From assembly GCA_003313425.1 (NCBI GenBank), contig NHZP01000004.1, positions 310,001-374,000 on the forward strand: a DNA stretch of 64,000 nucleotides, written 5' to 3'. Source of the stretch: Pseudopyrenochaeta lycopersici (Eukaryota; Ascomycota; Dothideomycetes; Pleosporales; Pseudopyrenochaetaceae). The position numbers were made by a program, and so were the translations under genes. Below, one piece after another: positions 36,813 to 48,196 of this stretch (positions are counted from its first letter, which is position 1; each line of letters starts with the position of its first letter). Below the pieces are notes generated by a model. That model did not search any database, was not told where the DNA came from, and worked only from the letters and a program-made list of their open reading frames with translations.

Positions 36813-39800
36813 ACTCTACTCTTACTAGTAGTTTATTCTATAAAGTAAGTAATAACTAGGTTAGTAATAAGTTCTCTTATATATAATCTACTCTTTATAA
36901 AGGGCTATTTATAGGGTTTATTTTCCTTAGGCGGTGCTTTACCTTAAAATTAAAAGCTCTTAGATAGATCACCTAACGTGCTTAACGCAGGTTTAACTTC
37001 TATACTGCGCGTATAGAGCGCAGGTTATTATAGTTACTTAGGACCTGTATAGTATACTGCGTACCTTAAAGGTAATACTACTACTACTTAAAGCTATATA
37101 TAATTACTAAGAGCTCTAAATTATATATTTTATAATTTAGCTTAGCGCTTTAAAGCTTCTTTAATATAAAGGTAATTAGATACTATTTTTTATCTTTAAA
37201 TAACTATAATAGAATGCCTAAAATAGCAAAAGTAGACGCGTCTATCTCTACGCGTATTATAAGAGCAAGGTTAAAATAGCGCAGGATTAGCGTACTTAAA
37301 AAGCGCTCTTTAAGCTTCTTAAATAACGTATTTACTGTATTATTCTAATAAAAATCTTAATTACTCTTAAGTAAATTAGTAAGAAGAGCTATTTCGCGGG
37401 CGTATCCCTTAATAAAACGTTAATAAAAGTTAATAAACCTAAAAAAGGACTAGAGTTTCTTAATATTTATAGGCTATAGCTATTAAGTAATAGTCTTAAC
37501 GCGAGCTAGATCTGCGCAGATTCTATGTGTTATAATAATAAACTTAAGGAAGTAGACCTTACTTAATATAAAGGTATACTTTTTAAAGTTAGTAAAGAGC
37601 TCTACCTTTTATAAGGCTTTAAGTATAGAGCGTACTACGCGCTAGTATACTATAATATCTTTACTATAGGTGTAGATAAGTATATTATTAAGGTAAACTA
37701 CGTAAATATAGTCTAAATACTTACTAAGCGCCTTATTAATATAGGCTTAAAAGCTTACTAGAGTGTTAGTTAGCCTAAATAGTATAACTAAGTACTTAAA
37801 GTAGCTATATTAAGTTTAAAAGGTAGTTTTCTACTTATCTCTTAATTAAATTCTTAGGTAGTAGTACATATTATAGAGATCTAGGGTAGTATAATAACGT
37901 GCGCCTAATAAGTAATCTAGTATCTCTCTAATTAATAGAAGTAGCTAATAATCTTTAATTATAACAGCGTTTAATCCTTAATAGTTAATATAGAGGCAAA
38001 GCTTTCTATCTTTCTTAGGGATAAATAGTATAGAGGCTCTTACAAGACTTATACTATGCTAAATCTAGCCTTTACATAGCACGTTCTCTATATAGTTATA
38101 AAGTACCTTAAGCTTATGCGCAGAGAAGTTATATAGTAGACTATATAGAGGTTCTTTATTAGCTATAAGTAGGATAGTATAGTTAGAAGTTTTAAAATTT
38201 AGTAGGGCTTCTACCTTTTTATTATTAAATATATTACTATAGTTAGCTAATATATTAGGGATACGCACTTCTAGCGCAACACGCGCTTTAAAGATATAAG
38301 TATTATACTCTAAACTTTTACTTATAACCTATAGTACTTCTAGAAGATATATATTAGAGCTAGTTTACTCTATATCTTTATAAAGTTCTATAGTAGTAAT
38401 AAGCTTAATATTAGCTAAAGTATACCTCTAACGCTATATTTAAGAGCTATAGTTAATATAAATATTCTACTATTATAAAAAAAGGGTTACTAAGTAGAAG
38501 AGAAACGCCCTCTTTATCTACTCTATACGCTGTAACCTAAGCTTAGTAATTAACACTATTATTATTTATTAAACGTACCTAAAGCTTATATACTATATAG
38601 GTGTTCTAACATTAGGCACTAATCTAACCTAGTCTTAAGAGCTCTACTCCTTTAAGTAGTAGTAGTTCTATTTTAATAGCTAGCTTCTAACTAATTAAGC
38701 TAATATTAGCCTAGGAGTTAAAGATAACTTAAAGTTCCTTCTTAGGGCCTATCTCTATAGCTGCGCTGTACTTACGCTTTATACTTAGTAAAATATTAAT
38801 AAGTATACGCTTTACTATTCTTAGATTACTAGTAAGGCTTAACTTTTTTCTATCTAGTTAATACGTACTAGAAGGTAGTTTAGATTACTACTTTAGTACT
38901 TATTAGCGTAGTATCTAACCTTCTTATAATTAAAGTAAGTAACTTTACTTTTATCTTATAGTCTATAGGAAGGCTTATTTAGTTTATATTTTAGAGTACT
39001 TTCTTAGGATTTTCCCTTAAATATATTACGCGTATACTAGTCTTATATTAGTAGGGCTTAGCATAGGTTCTACTTAAGTATAGAGCCTAATACTATTAAA
39101 TCCTCTCTAGTTATAGAAATCTAGTAGTAGTTAGTAATAGCTCTCTATAATTTAGGCTTTAACTTTAAGAAGAGATACTAAACTCTCTATACTTTAGTAT
39201 AAAGTATAAGTTAATCTTTAATAATATTAAGGTAGGTTATAAAGGACTAAATAGTCTAGTCTTTCTACTATATAGCTTAAGCGTGCGCTATAGCTACTTT
39301 AAGGCTGTAATTAATTAGGTTAGATAGTAAGTTAAGTATATATTACTTAAAGTATTCCTAGGTAAGTATTATTCCATTTACTTTAAATACGCGCTTATAG
39401 TATATATACTAAAGGTCTCTTAAGTCTCCTCCTAGGTACTATATAGCTTAGATAACTTTATTATTATTAAGATAAAATTCCTATAGTAAGAGTTAAAATA
39501 CTACTTTATATAAGTAAAAAACCTTATAATATTCCTTTAAGTTCCTTCTTTAGTATTTAGATAGATTTCTAGGTTTAAGCGTGTGTTTTACGTATAAAGG
39601 CGGGGACGCGTTAGGTGCGCTCCTCTTATACGCCTCTATAACCTAAACTTTAAGAGTTCTATCTACTAATAAGGCTAAAGTAAAGTTATATTTAATACTT
39701 TCTAGCTATATAATTCCCTCCTTAATTACGCGTAGGCGTAGAAGCGCTTAGAGCTTATCGCGTCTCTTTTTAGTAGCTAGGATGCGCTCTTTAAGAGTTA

Positions 39801-39952
39801 AAGGTGTGCTTGCGCTAAAGGTTAGTAGTTCTTTGTCTACCTGCAGGTTAACTTTAATAGGGGGGTTAGGCGTCTTACTAGCAGAGGCGGCCTGTTTACT
39901 AGATTGCGTAGGAGGAACTATCCCTAGACTATTATATAGAGAAGTATTATTA

Positions 39953-40183
39953 TATAATATATAGTTTTAGGTAATAGTACTTACTTCACACTACAGATAA
40001 TAGTAAAGGGATAGTTCTGTATTACTGTTACTTAGCTATAGGAGAGAATAATACTTATCGTCCCCGCTCCGCGCAGCTAGCGCAGGTTTTAAGCAGGTCC
40101 GTTATAGTGCGCGCTAGCCCCCGAAAAGGACTGGCGCAACCATGCTGCAACACTAAGGTTCAGATTCACGATACTTCGTTACA
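39953..40183 (-). repeat. LTR (5' in element sense) of outer gypsy
   Basis: 231 bases matching 26149-26379; its TG end is mutated to TA, but the last 60 bases are less RIP-altered than in the other copy. It ends CGTTACA before TSD AAGAG. Confidence 0.93.
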
Positions 40184-40344
40184 AAGAGCTAGGACAGTTT
40201 TATTAGTAATTACTATATAAAATAGGTCTACTACTTAAACACTATACTATTACTTTATAGTAAAGCTATCTACTTAGTAGTAGTGTAGTACTAAGCCTAA
40301 TTAGGAAATAGATAATAGAAAGTTTAAGAACTCTACTACTAAGC

Positions 40345-40440
40345 CTAAGCTCTACTACTACTCTTACTACTACTCTTACTACTACTCTTACTACTACTCT
40401 TACTACTACTCTTACTACTACTACTATTACTACTACTACC
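40345..40440. repeat. 12-bp minisatellite (CTCTTACTACTA)n
   Basis: About six copies of a 12-base unit grade into (TAC)n. It lies in the DNA-transposon remnant next to the outer gypsy. The valine/arginine repeat frame on the minus strand is an artefact. Confidence 0.9.
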
Positions 40441-41959
40441 TTACCTTTTTTAGACACCTCTCTATTACTTACCTCTTTACTTCCTTAAAGTTATAATCTT
40501 ATAAGAAGACTAGTTAGTATTTTCTAGTTATAGAGCTTTATTTATAAGTAGATTAATAAAGATTAAGTTAGCTATAGATATACTTACTACGTTAGCCTTA
40601 AGTAACCTCTTAATAAGATCTTACTTCCTAAGCTAGCTTATTCTTTATAGGCTCCTCTACTTATAGAGTTACTTTAAATTTAAAATAGTTTCTAACTAAT
40701 ATAGGTACTTTTAATAAGCTAGAAGATTACTTTTATCCTTAAGTAAGCTCTAGCTAAAGCTATTATTAGACTCCTTTAAATTTATATTTATAGTAGCCTT
40801 CTTAACTTTACTCTTATCTTCTTTCTCTTATTTAGTAAAGTTAACTTTACTTTTAAAATTCTTAATAAAGATTAGATAGTCCTCTAAACTAGTAAGGCTT
40901 ACTATAATACTTATATAGATAAAGGATTATATAACTAGCTACTATTTATTATTATAAAAGTTATCTTAGGCCTCTTTAACTACTCTAGTTACTACTATTT
41001 ATCTAGTAGAGACTATAGCTTAGTTACTTAACTTACTAGCTACTTTAGCCTCTAGGATATACTTAAGGTAAGATCTTAATAATACTTTAAAAGCTTTATT
41101 AATAGTAATATCTAGTAGTTAAAGCAGTCTTATATATCCTAGAGAGATAACTACTAGCGTAACTTAATTTTTCTAGAGTAGCTACTTTACTTACTTAGTT
41201 TTATAGAAACTTATAGAGTCTATTACTAGTAAGCTCTCTTTACTACTAAGCTACTTAAATAGCTCTTACTCTATCTAATTAACTAGTAGCCCCTTATTAT
41301 TATAAGCTAATACTAATAGCTCTATAGTAATATAAGAGTCTTAAAGTTAGTACTCTTACTACTAAATCTATCTACTTAGCGTACTATAAAAGATTAGCTT
41401 TAGCTTTAACTAAGATACTCTATTAGTAAAGATATATAAGATTAAAGTTACTTAATACTTAGACTAGCTACTATTATATATAGTACTAGTTATTATACGT
41501 TTACTTTTAAAGTAGTAAGTATAGCTATTAAAGAACTTAAATAGTATAAGTACTTTGTCTATATTAATAATTAAAGACAGCTTAAAGTGCTAAAATATAT
41601 AGTAACTAGTCTAAATATTTAAATTATAGTAAATAAACCTTAGAAACTAATTTATATACTTAAGATAGTAGGTTAGTAGCTGCTAAGTAGTATAAGTAAA
41701 GCGCCTCTACGTAATATCCTATTAATAGTAGAAGCCTTAAAACTAGCTATTTAAAAACTTAAAGCTATACTACTTATAAGTATAAGTATTTATATATAGC
41801 TTACTAGTAAATACTTACTTTACTAGGTAAGTTAGAGTTAACGCTAATAATTATCTAGTATAGTAGCTTCGCCCTCTATTATAACTAGAACTAAGATACC
41901 TTCTATTCTAACTACCTCTACTTAATAAACTATCTAAATAAAGTAAGCTTAATAATAAG

Positions 41960-42111
41960 TGTCAGGCTACAAGGCGGAGAGCTAAGGTAGCCGCTGGCTG
42001 GTCACTAGTACGACGTTAAGTACTATTCTGTTCAGCATAATCTGCAGATAGCAGATTATTGTTACCTTTTTGGGTTGTTTGGCGCAGTGGGAGCAGACCT
42101 GTGTCCTGACA
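41960..42111 (+). mobile_element. 152-bp non-autonomous repeat with TGTCAGG/CCTGACA ends
   Basis: Exact inverted ends TGTCAGG and CCTGACA enclose 152 bases. They are flanked by a perfect direct repeat ATAAG (41955-41959, 42112-42116), though TA flanks are also possible. The right part contains TGGCGCAGTGGGAGC, a match to the RNA polymerase III A-box consensus. It resembles the repeat at 59953-60124 and the right end of the DNA transposon ending at 42857. It is little affected by RIP although its surroundings are. It could be a MITE or a tiny solo LTR. Confidence 0.75.
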
Positions 42112-42640
42112 ATAAGTAGCTTTTTACCTTTTACGCTTAATACGTCGCGTTATCTACTCTAACTAAAGCCTATAATCTTAACCTAGTTATACTATATATT
42201 ATTAATAGTCTTCTTAGGTACTTTAAAGTGCTCTAAAGTCTCTTTAGCTATAAGAGGCTTATAAAAACTATTCTAAGAGAGGCCTTAGAGGTAACGCTGC
42301 TTCTATTTAAGGCTAAGGCGTATATTAGGCTCCTTAATCTAGTAGTAAAGGAGGTAGTTAATAATCTTAAGCTTCCTCCTCTTAGAACGTATATTATTAT
42401 CTAATTTTTAAGTAAGAGGAGGTTTATATAAGGCCCCCTTACTAATTAGATCCTTTATTATTATTTTCTTATATTCTAATTTTACTTTAGTAGAATAGAG
42501 AGAGTTAAGGTTACTAGAGCTTACTAGCTAGAGTAGAAATTAAGCTATCTTAGCGAGCAGCCTAGTAAGCAGCTAGCTGAGCTAGTTAGTAAGAGGACTG
42601 GTTAAAGACTAGCCTTTAAACTGTTTTAGTGCTTAGCGCT
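42112..42640 (-). pseudogene. RIP-altered N-terminal part of the DNA transposon
   Basis: The minus strand gives broken basic, helix-rich sequence (for example KGALYKPPLT, LEHFKVPKKTINNI) in the place expected for the DNA-binding N-terminus of the transposase at 40900-41500. There is no precise motif, so the assignment rests on position. Confidence 0.35.
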
Positions 42641-42933
42641 AACTAAATTTTCTAGGGATGTTACATCTGCGTCGCAGAACAATCAAGGGCTGCTATTTGA
42701 CCGCTTACCAAGGCTCCACCGGTTACCCGAAAACCCCTGCCTAGCGTTTCGCCATCGTGTCAAGTTTATACGGTATTCTATGCACAGGATCAACTATCGC
42801 TGATTACTTGTACCTTTTGGTTGCATGGATTAGTTGGCATAGACCTAAGTCCTGACACTTTAAGCTAATATAATTATTATAACTATTGACTAGTTAATTA
42901 TGTTTAGTAAGCTTAAAAATAAAGTCTTTATAC

Positions 42934-43052
42934 TTGTAAGGGTCAGCCCTAAGCTCTATATACGCTATCCTAGGCTATTAATAACTTTTCAGTTAATGCA
43001 CCTTTTGCAGGTTAGTTAGGTAGTACAGTGGCCTAGGGCTGAACCGTTACAA
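42934..43052. mobile_element. MITE-like element of about 119 bp
   Basis: The left end TTGTAAGGGTCAGCCCTAAG and the reverse complement of the right end (TTGTAACGGTTCAGCCCTAG) form imperfect terminal inverted repeats of about 20 bases. They are flanked by a possible 3-base duplication TAC (42931-42933, 43053-43055). It has no coding capacity. Confidence 0.55.
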
Positions 43053-43433
43053 TACTAAATCTTATAAACCTAAGGTATATCTTCTTTAGTCTGTTAAATT
43101 TTCTTAGCACAGCATTCATCGAATTTTTCTTCCCTTGACAGAAGGTCTTTCGCTTGAGGAAATAGATTATCCGCTTAGTTCGGTTGAACTTGCGGAACGC
43201 GAGCGTGAGCGCTGGAGCGAGGTCTACGCTGCAGTTGGTTTGACAGAATTGTTGAGCCATGCTGGTTCCATTACAAAGGCTATGGGCACCTGGGCGATGC
43301 CAAAAAAGAGAAATCAATCATTGCGGAAACTATGCATAAGGAATTAGAGTTTTTGTTATAATGGGGGAAATACTGAAACTACAACTGGAAGTCAAGCTTT
43401 TCTAGTAGAGGAAGTTAGACCAATAGTAATGTA
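43053..43433. other. Short unRIPped spacer, no gene called
   Basis: Composition returns to balanced from about 43090. A 70-codon plus-strand frame (43135-43347) reads ELAERERERWSEVYAAVGLTE, which looks protein-like but matches no family I recognise. It may be a fragment of a lost host gene between two repeat insertions. Confidence 0.4.
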
Positions 43434-45228
43434 AGCTCGGCACGGTACTTTACGGCCACGGGGGCTTTACGGCCACGGGGGCTTTACGGCCACCCCACCA
43501 ACATTGTCAACCTTCAAACAAATCGAGATATCTCAACGCACTGTATTTCAAAATGAGCGCGCGTGAGGAGTCTATACAACAAGCACTCGCTGATCTTGAA
43601 TCTAGTGTTTATACTAGCCTAAGGCAAGCTGCAAAGGCGTACAGTATCCCTCAAACGACCGTACAGACGCGACAAGCTGGTACTAAACCGCACGCGATTG
43701 CTCACACCTACTAGCAGAGATTAACTCTAGAGCAGGAGGAATTTCTAGCTAAATAGATCCTTAAAGAAGATATGAAAGCCTGCCCTCCTAGCCACGCGCG
43801 CGCGCGCGAGATGGCTGCTTAAGTCCTTACTATAAACCGCGACTACAAACCTCTTAGCCGCGACTAGCTACACAGCTTTATACAACGCAATCCACGCGTC
43901 GCATCTATTATTAGTAGAAAGATTAAGGCTGCTAGAGCTTAGGCTACTACTCCTAAGCTAATACTCTTATTTCTTAACCTCTTTAAGCGCGTGCGCGACC
44001 GCCTAGGCATTCAGACAGAAGACATATAGAATATAGATAAGACTAGTATAGGACTAGGCGTATGTACTAACTTATAGGTGCTTACTAGCTTAAAGAAAAA
44101 GAAGGCTTACGTAGCATCTCTAGAGTCTCGTGAATAGGTATCTATTCTTAAGACAGTCTTAGCTACAAGCAAGAAACTCAGATGCGCTGTCATCTTTAAG
44201 GGTAAGAGCCTCCAGACTACCTAGTTCCCTGCCTCCTCAGTGCCTAACTAGCTCTACACAACCTTAAAGAACGGCTAGACATTAAGATCTATTAGATATA
44301 AGTAGCTAGAGACGATCTTTATCCCTAGAACAGCAACTCTACCAGGTCGCACGAGGCTGCTAATACTTAACTGCCACAGCAGCTATATTAATATTAAATT
44401 TATGCTACTCTGTAAGCTAAATAAGATTAAGCTCCTCTATCTGCCTCCTTACTGCTCTTACATCCTGCAGCCTCTTAATCTCGCAGGCTTCTTAATAGTT
44501 AAGTTAAAGTATAGAGCTTAGATTCAGGCTCTAGCATCTCTTAATAATGCAGCACCAGTCAAGAAACAGAGATTTATTAGTTACTACTATTAAGCTTAAG
44601 AGGCTGGCCTTACAGAAAGAGTAATAAGAGCTAGATAGAGAGCTACTAGCCTCTCTCCTTATAACCCTAGCCTAGTTCTTCAGTCCTCACAGATATCTCG
44701 CCCAGTTACTCCTCCTAGAGCTCCATCTCCTTAGGATACTGTTTTCTCAACGCCTCAGAGGCCTCACGATATCTATCAAGTCCAGCAGCAGCTCGCTGAG
44801 GCGGGTGAGCTATCAGCTAGCACGCGCTTGGTGCTTCAAAAAGTGACTAACGCTATCTCAAGCGCGAATACTCGCGCTGCAGAGCTTGAAGCTAGAAATC
44901 AGAGACTGCAACACCAGCTAGAGCAAGCTAGGCCTCTATTACCTAGAAAGAAAATTAAGGTTAACCAAAATAAGAGGTTTGCAGACGTTAATACTGTCGC
45001 TGTTGCAATTCAGAGAGAGGCAGAGAAACGACGAAAAACCTCAGCCAAATCTGCAGAAAAAGCTGCTAAAAAGGCTGCAGCTGATGCAGCTGCTCAAGAC
45101 CTTCAATCTATGTGTACTAGCTTTCAAATCTAAACCTCGTTGTTGAGATATCTCGATTTGTTTGAAGGTTGACAATTTTGGTGGGGTGGCCGAAAAGCCC
45201 CCGTGGCCGTAAAGTACCGTGCCGAGCT
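43434..45228 (+). mobile_element. Fot1/pogo-type Tc1-mariner transposon
   Basis: 1,795 bases with terminal inverted repeats of about 80 bases beginning AGCTCGGCACGGTACTTTAC and ending with the sequence that pairs with gttgagatatctcgatttg. It is flanked by TA duplications (43432-43433, 45229-45230). The left repeat has one extra copy of a 17-base unit, tttacggccacgggggc. It holds one transposase frame (listed separately). RIP is moderate, and the ends and the last 400 bases are nearly clean. Confidence 0.92.
43553..45133 (+). pseudogene. Fot1-like transposase, stopped by RIP nonsense changes
   Basis: From ATG at 43553 to TAA at 45131-45133 one reading frame of 527 codons is kept without indels, broken only by in-frame TAG/TAA. 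The start is MSAREESIQQALADLESSVY, then a psq/HTH region (AAKAYSIPQTTVQTR) and a CENP-B-like region (HSFIQRNPRVASI). The DDE core follows (NIDKTSIGLG; LLILNCHSSYINIKF; LYLPPYCSYILQPLNLAGF). In the second motif an expected Asp reads Asn, a G-to-A change. A coiled-coil tail, AAELEARNQRLQHQLEQA, and a Lys/Ala-rich end are intact. It is not functional as it stands. Confidence 0.88.
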
Positions 45229-45378
45229 TAACGATTCTTAGAATTCAATCTTCACTTAGCACTTTTTCTTTCAGCTGGCCATGTGTGCGGAGTCGGTCGT
45301 AAGAGTAAGATGTTATGTAATCTCTCTTACGATTATTAGGGGTATATATAAACGTGGATCTACTCTCAGTTTCAATCC

Positions 45379-46405
45379 TTATCGTTGAAGCACCCGTGAA
45401 GTCTGCCTCTTGATCCTACTCTCTTCCATCCCTTGCTTAAGCTTTAGGGGCCTTCCATGCCTTCTGAACACCACCGACTTCTTCGCGCCGGCTTTAGGGT
45501 TTTCCGCCTCTGCCTTCTCCACCATAGTTTGGTCTTGAATGCGCTTTGCCACTTCTTCCCATACGCCCGGTACACCTGTCTTCATTGTGTATAGCCGTCC
45601 TTCTTTCACATAAAATTTAAATCTTGGTTCGTTTATCACTCCAATCATCCTCTTGAAGACTCCCTTTTCGCGTTGCCTCATTGCCCACTCGTCTGTTTTG
45701 GGCAATTCAATATTCGCCAGACGCAACTTTAGTGGCGGCAATGCACGCAGCTCGTGCAGATAAGCGGTAGTGTATTTTCTAAAAGGGAAGATACGCAAGG
45801 TTACAAACTCTAGTTTGGTGTTTGCAGTGCCCTTTGGATTGGCATTAAGAGTACGTGAGAAATGAAGCAGATCTTGTCTGCTGCGCCCAGCATACTCAGG
45901 AATCTGGAGGAAGACCTGATGGACAAAGGGTGCAGTTAAGTATGCAAGAGTTAAAGTGGGAATGGTTCCGAGGACGCCGACCAAGATAGCCTGAAACTTT
46001 CTCACGGTTGGCTCTGGCTGGTTTTCATTGTTCCATAGCGGTGGCACACCGAACACAAGGGTCGTGCCAAATTGGAGCAAAGCCATTGCTTTCCAGAAGG
46101 AGATCCAGGTTGTCCGCGCATCCCCAGCATCGTAGATCAGCAATCTGGACTTATATTCTGGAGCTTGTCAGTATCAATGCAATATATGCAGGCAATTCTA
46201 CTTTACTTCTGTCTTTCTCGGCCGTCTTAACCGCACCTTTGGATGTTTGACCGAACCAGCGACTTGTGGGAGACGTGGAAAATTCTATTCGGCAACTTCT
46301 ACACGCAAAGTTATTGAGACAAACCCTGGAGGCTGAATTGCGGGCTGCGCTCCATGATGCTGAAGTTTTGAAAGCCAGGGGGGATGTATAGAAACGTGGC
46401 TGCAT
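45379..46405 (-). CDS. Putative mitochondrial inner-membrane protein
   Basis: Two minus-strand exons, 46405-46207 and 46157-45379, with a 49-base intron (GTAAAG..branch ACTGAC..CTCCAG), giving 325 residues; the splice yields KDRKYKSRLLIYDAGDARTTW. The ATG at 46405 starts MQPRFYTSPLAFKTSASWSA, and the Arg/Ser-rich, acid-poor N-terminus suggests a mitochondrial presequence. Two hydrophobic spans follow (ALLQFGTTLVFGVPPLW and AILVGVLGTIPTLTLAYLTA), then a basic soluble domain. The two-TM hairpin arrangement recalls the TMEM70/TMEM186/TMEM223 group of respiratory-complex assembly proteins, but I cannot confirm the family. It begins only 150 bases from the Fot1-like element and is intact. Confidence 0.72.
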
Positions 46406-46980
46406 GTCCACTGATGACCGATGGTGAGAGTAGTCGAATGGTGCGCTGATGAGGATTCTCCCGGTTAATCTTGCTGCCCCTTAGCAGAGGCTTGGCAGTC
46501 GCCATTAATGGCTTCTGCTCCCAGGTCCACATCCAGTCAAGGAAAGCCACTAGGCGGAGACCTTGGGCATCAATATTTTCATTCACTTGTCCACAACTGA
46601 TGTGATTGAATACTTGGCTTATTTGCCCCGCCGCAGCGCCAGACATCAAATGAGCGTGTTGATTAGCCATTGCACCATGCCCAGACGCATCTCTGTAAGC
46701 AAGCACGACTTTGGACGCAAGCCTAAAGTTTAATGTCAATCGTTCTGGTCATGTTTTGATATGTTGCCATGAAGATACACGAGTGTTGGAGCGCAGCGTC
46801 TAGAGCTGTCACGTGTCGCGCCGGGTTCACGGGTACTCCAAGGATCAACTGAGACCACGGGTCGCTCTCCACCGACTTTCCTCCAACCCTTGGTGCCAGC
46901 ATGCCCACCCTGTTGCCGCAAATGCGTTCGTTGTAGACTTAACATACATTGCGGACTCCTCATGTGAATCATTCATCACC
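46406..46980. other. Divergent upstream region, no gene recognised
   Basis: This 575-base gap lies between two divergent genes. Minus-strand frames (46311-46908) lack conserved motifs. It presumably contains both promoters. Confidence 0.55.
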
Positions 46981-48196
46981 ATGTTATTCGCTTTCGCGCT
47001 CCTGTCGCTCGTTTCGTTCTTGTCCCTTGGGTATGCTTACCATGATCTTAGCGACGAGACCCTTAAGAGTCTGCCCGGCCCCGGTAAAGACTTCGACATC
47101 CAAACAGGATCTGTTCTCGCACCGATTCTACGCACTCGAGTATCAGGGACAGAGGGCAACAGGGCCGTGCGACAGCACTTTCTTAACTTTTTTAAGTCGC
47201 AATTGCCGGAATGGACGATAGAACTCCACAACTCGACATCGACGACACCGGTTAGCGCGGGCAAAGAAGTCCCCTTTGTCAACATCATTGCAACGCGCGA
47301 CCCACCTGGGAGCCTCCAGGGCGACGTTTCAAGGCTGGCGTTGGTCGCGCACTATGATAGCAAGTACACGCCCAAAGGATTTATAGGAGCAGTCGATAGC
47401 GCGGCACCATGCGCCATGATCATGCATATTGCACGCAGTATCAATGCAGCTCTAACCAAGAAGTGGGCCGCCGCCGATAGAGATGAATTCGAGGTGGAGC
47501 ACAAGGGCGTGCAGATACTTTTATTGGATGGCGAGGAGGCTTTCAAAAGCTGGACCGACTCGGACAGTCTCTATGGTGCACGGTATGGCGACAGTCGTGT
47601 CTTTACTCTGTGAATATGGCTAATCGAATACCATTAGGGCTCTAGCTAGCGACTGGGAGTCAACGTTCCACACCGCCGCATCGATATATCGCACCCCTCT
47701 CGACTCGATCGAGTTGTTTCTCCTACTTGATCTGCTCGGTTCTGCCAGGCCACGTGTGCCGTCCTACTTCAAGACCACACACTGGGCATACAAACATATG
47801 GCAAACGCCGAGCAACGCTTGAGGAAGCTAGGTTTAATGAAATCTTCCCCTAATCACGTTGCAAAAATGGGCAAGCGTGAGAACAAGAAGCCACGCGCCG
47901 AGCCGCAGTTCTTGCCTGAGGGAGACAAAAGCGATAATGCTTTCATGGGCGGATTCGTCCAGGATGATCATGTCCCTTTTATGGCTCGCGGGGTGGAGAT
48001 CTTGCACATTATACCCACACCTTTCCCTAGAGTGTGGCATGAGATCACTGATGATGGTGAACATCTGGACATGGACACCGTCGAGGACTGGACGAAACTA
48101 ATCATGGCTTTTGCGGCGGAATGGATGGAACTGGAAGGCTTCTTTGATCTCAAGACGGAAAAGCAGGCAGCAGAAGCAGGGAAGTCTGAGTTGTAA
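46981..48196 (+). CDS. Glutaminyl-peptide cyclotransferase-like (M28 family) protein
   Basis: Exons 46981-47582 and 47638-48196 with a 55-base intron (GTATGG..CATTAG), giving 386 residues; the splice restores LYGARALASDWE. The N-terminus MLFAFALLSLVSFLSLGYAY is a signal peptide, so the protein is secreted or in the secretory pathway. Zinc-site regions of the glutaminyl cyclase fold are visible: ALVAHYDSKYTPKGFIGAVD (metal-binding Asp), LLLDGEEAF (catalytic and metal Glu), and PFPRVWHEITDDGEHLD (His ligand). The family makes N-terminal pyroglutamate from Gln on secreted peptides. The conserved FLLLDLLGSARPRVPSYF and THWAYKHM blocks support this rather than a generic aminopeptidase. It appears complete. 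Confidence 0.9.

Larger units (their letters stand above)
26149..40183 (-). mobile_element. Ty3/gypsy chromovirus (outer), minus strand, RIP-degraded
   Basis: It is bounded by 231-base LTRs and a perfect 5-base duplication AAGAG (26144-26148 and 40184-40188). On the minus strand, gag lies at the right (about 39.9-38.9 kb) with a CCHC-like knuckle near 38905-38945. Reverse transcriptase lies at about 38.05-37.35 kb (LDLYNMYYYLRI, YLNNILIY in place of YLDDILIY). RNase H lies at about 37.3-36.8 kb. After the nested element come integrase (29.8-28.5 kb, GIILDRGSIFTSNF) and a chromodomain (about 28.36-28.20 kb, EVKKILGKYIKKGQ). Without the nested element it is about 7.07 kb. Stops at former Gln and Trp codons make it inactive. 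An extra 1.67-kb segment between pol and the left LTR is described separately. Confidence 0.9.
25823..42857 (-). mobile_element. Pogo/DDE-type DNA transposon, split by nested retroelements
   Basis: The two ends are inverted: TGTCAGG at 25823 and CCTGACA ending at 42857. A shared subterminal core (near ACCGTATAAACTT and TGGCGAAACGCTAG) lies about 50-85 bases inside the left end and somewhat deeper inside the right end, again inverted. The minus strand at about 40900-41500 gives a DDE_1-like transposase core with many stops, including SLLVIDSISFYKT (41198-41235), then a segment like LIPPGCTxLLQPLDxxINKxFK. Subtracting the nested gypsy and the small insertion leaves about 2.8 kb, a normal size for an autonomous element. 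No clear TA duplication is visible at both outer ends, so the ends are the least certain part. The alternative is two separate inverted small repeats flanking a truncated transposase. Confidence 0.55.

Noticed and set aside
39782..39964. 60-codon plus-strand frame near the outer gypsy LTR
   Set aside because: It is the antisense of the outer gypsy gag, whose minus-strand reading is far more protein-like.
43135..43347. 70-codon plus-strand frame with protein-like composition
   Set aside because: No recognised family, no clear start context, and flanked by repeats; listed only as spacer.
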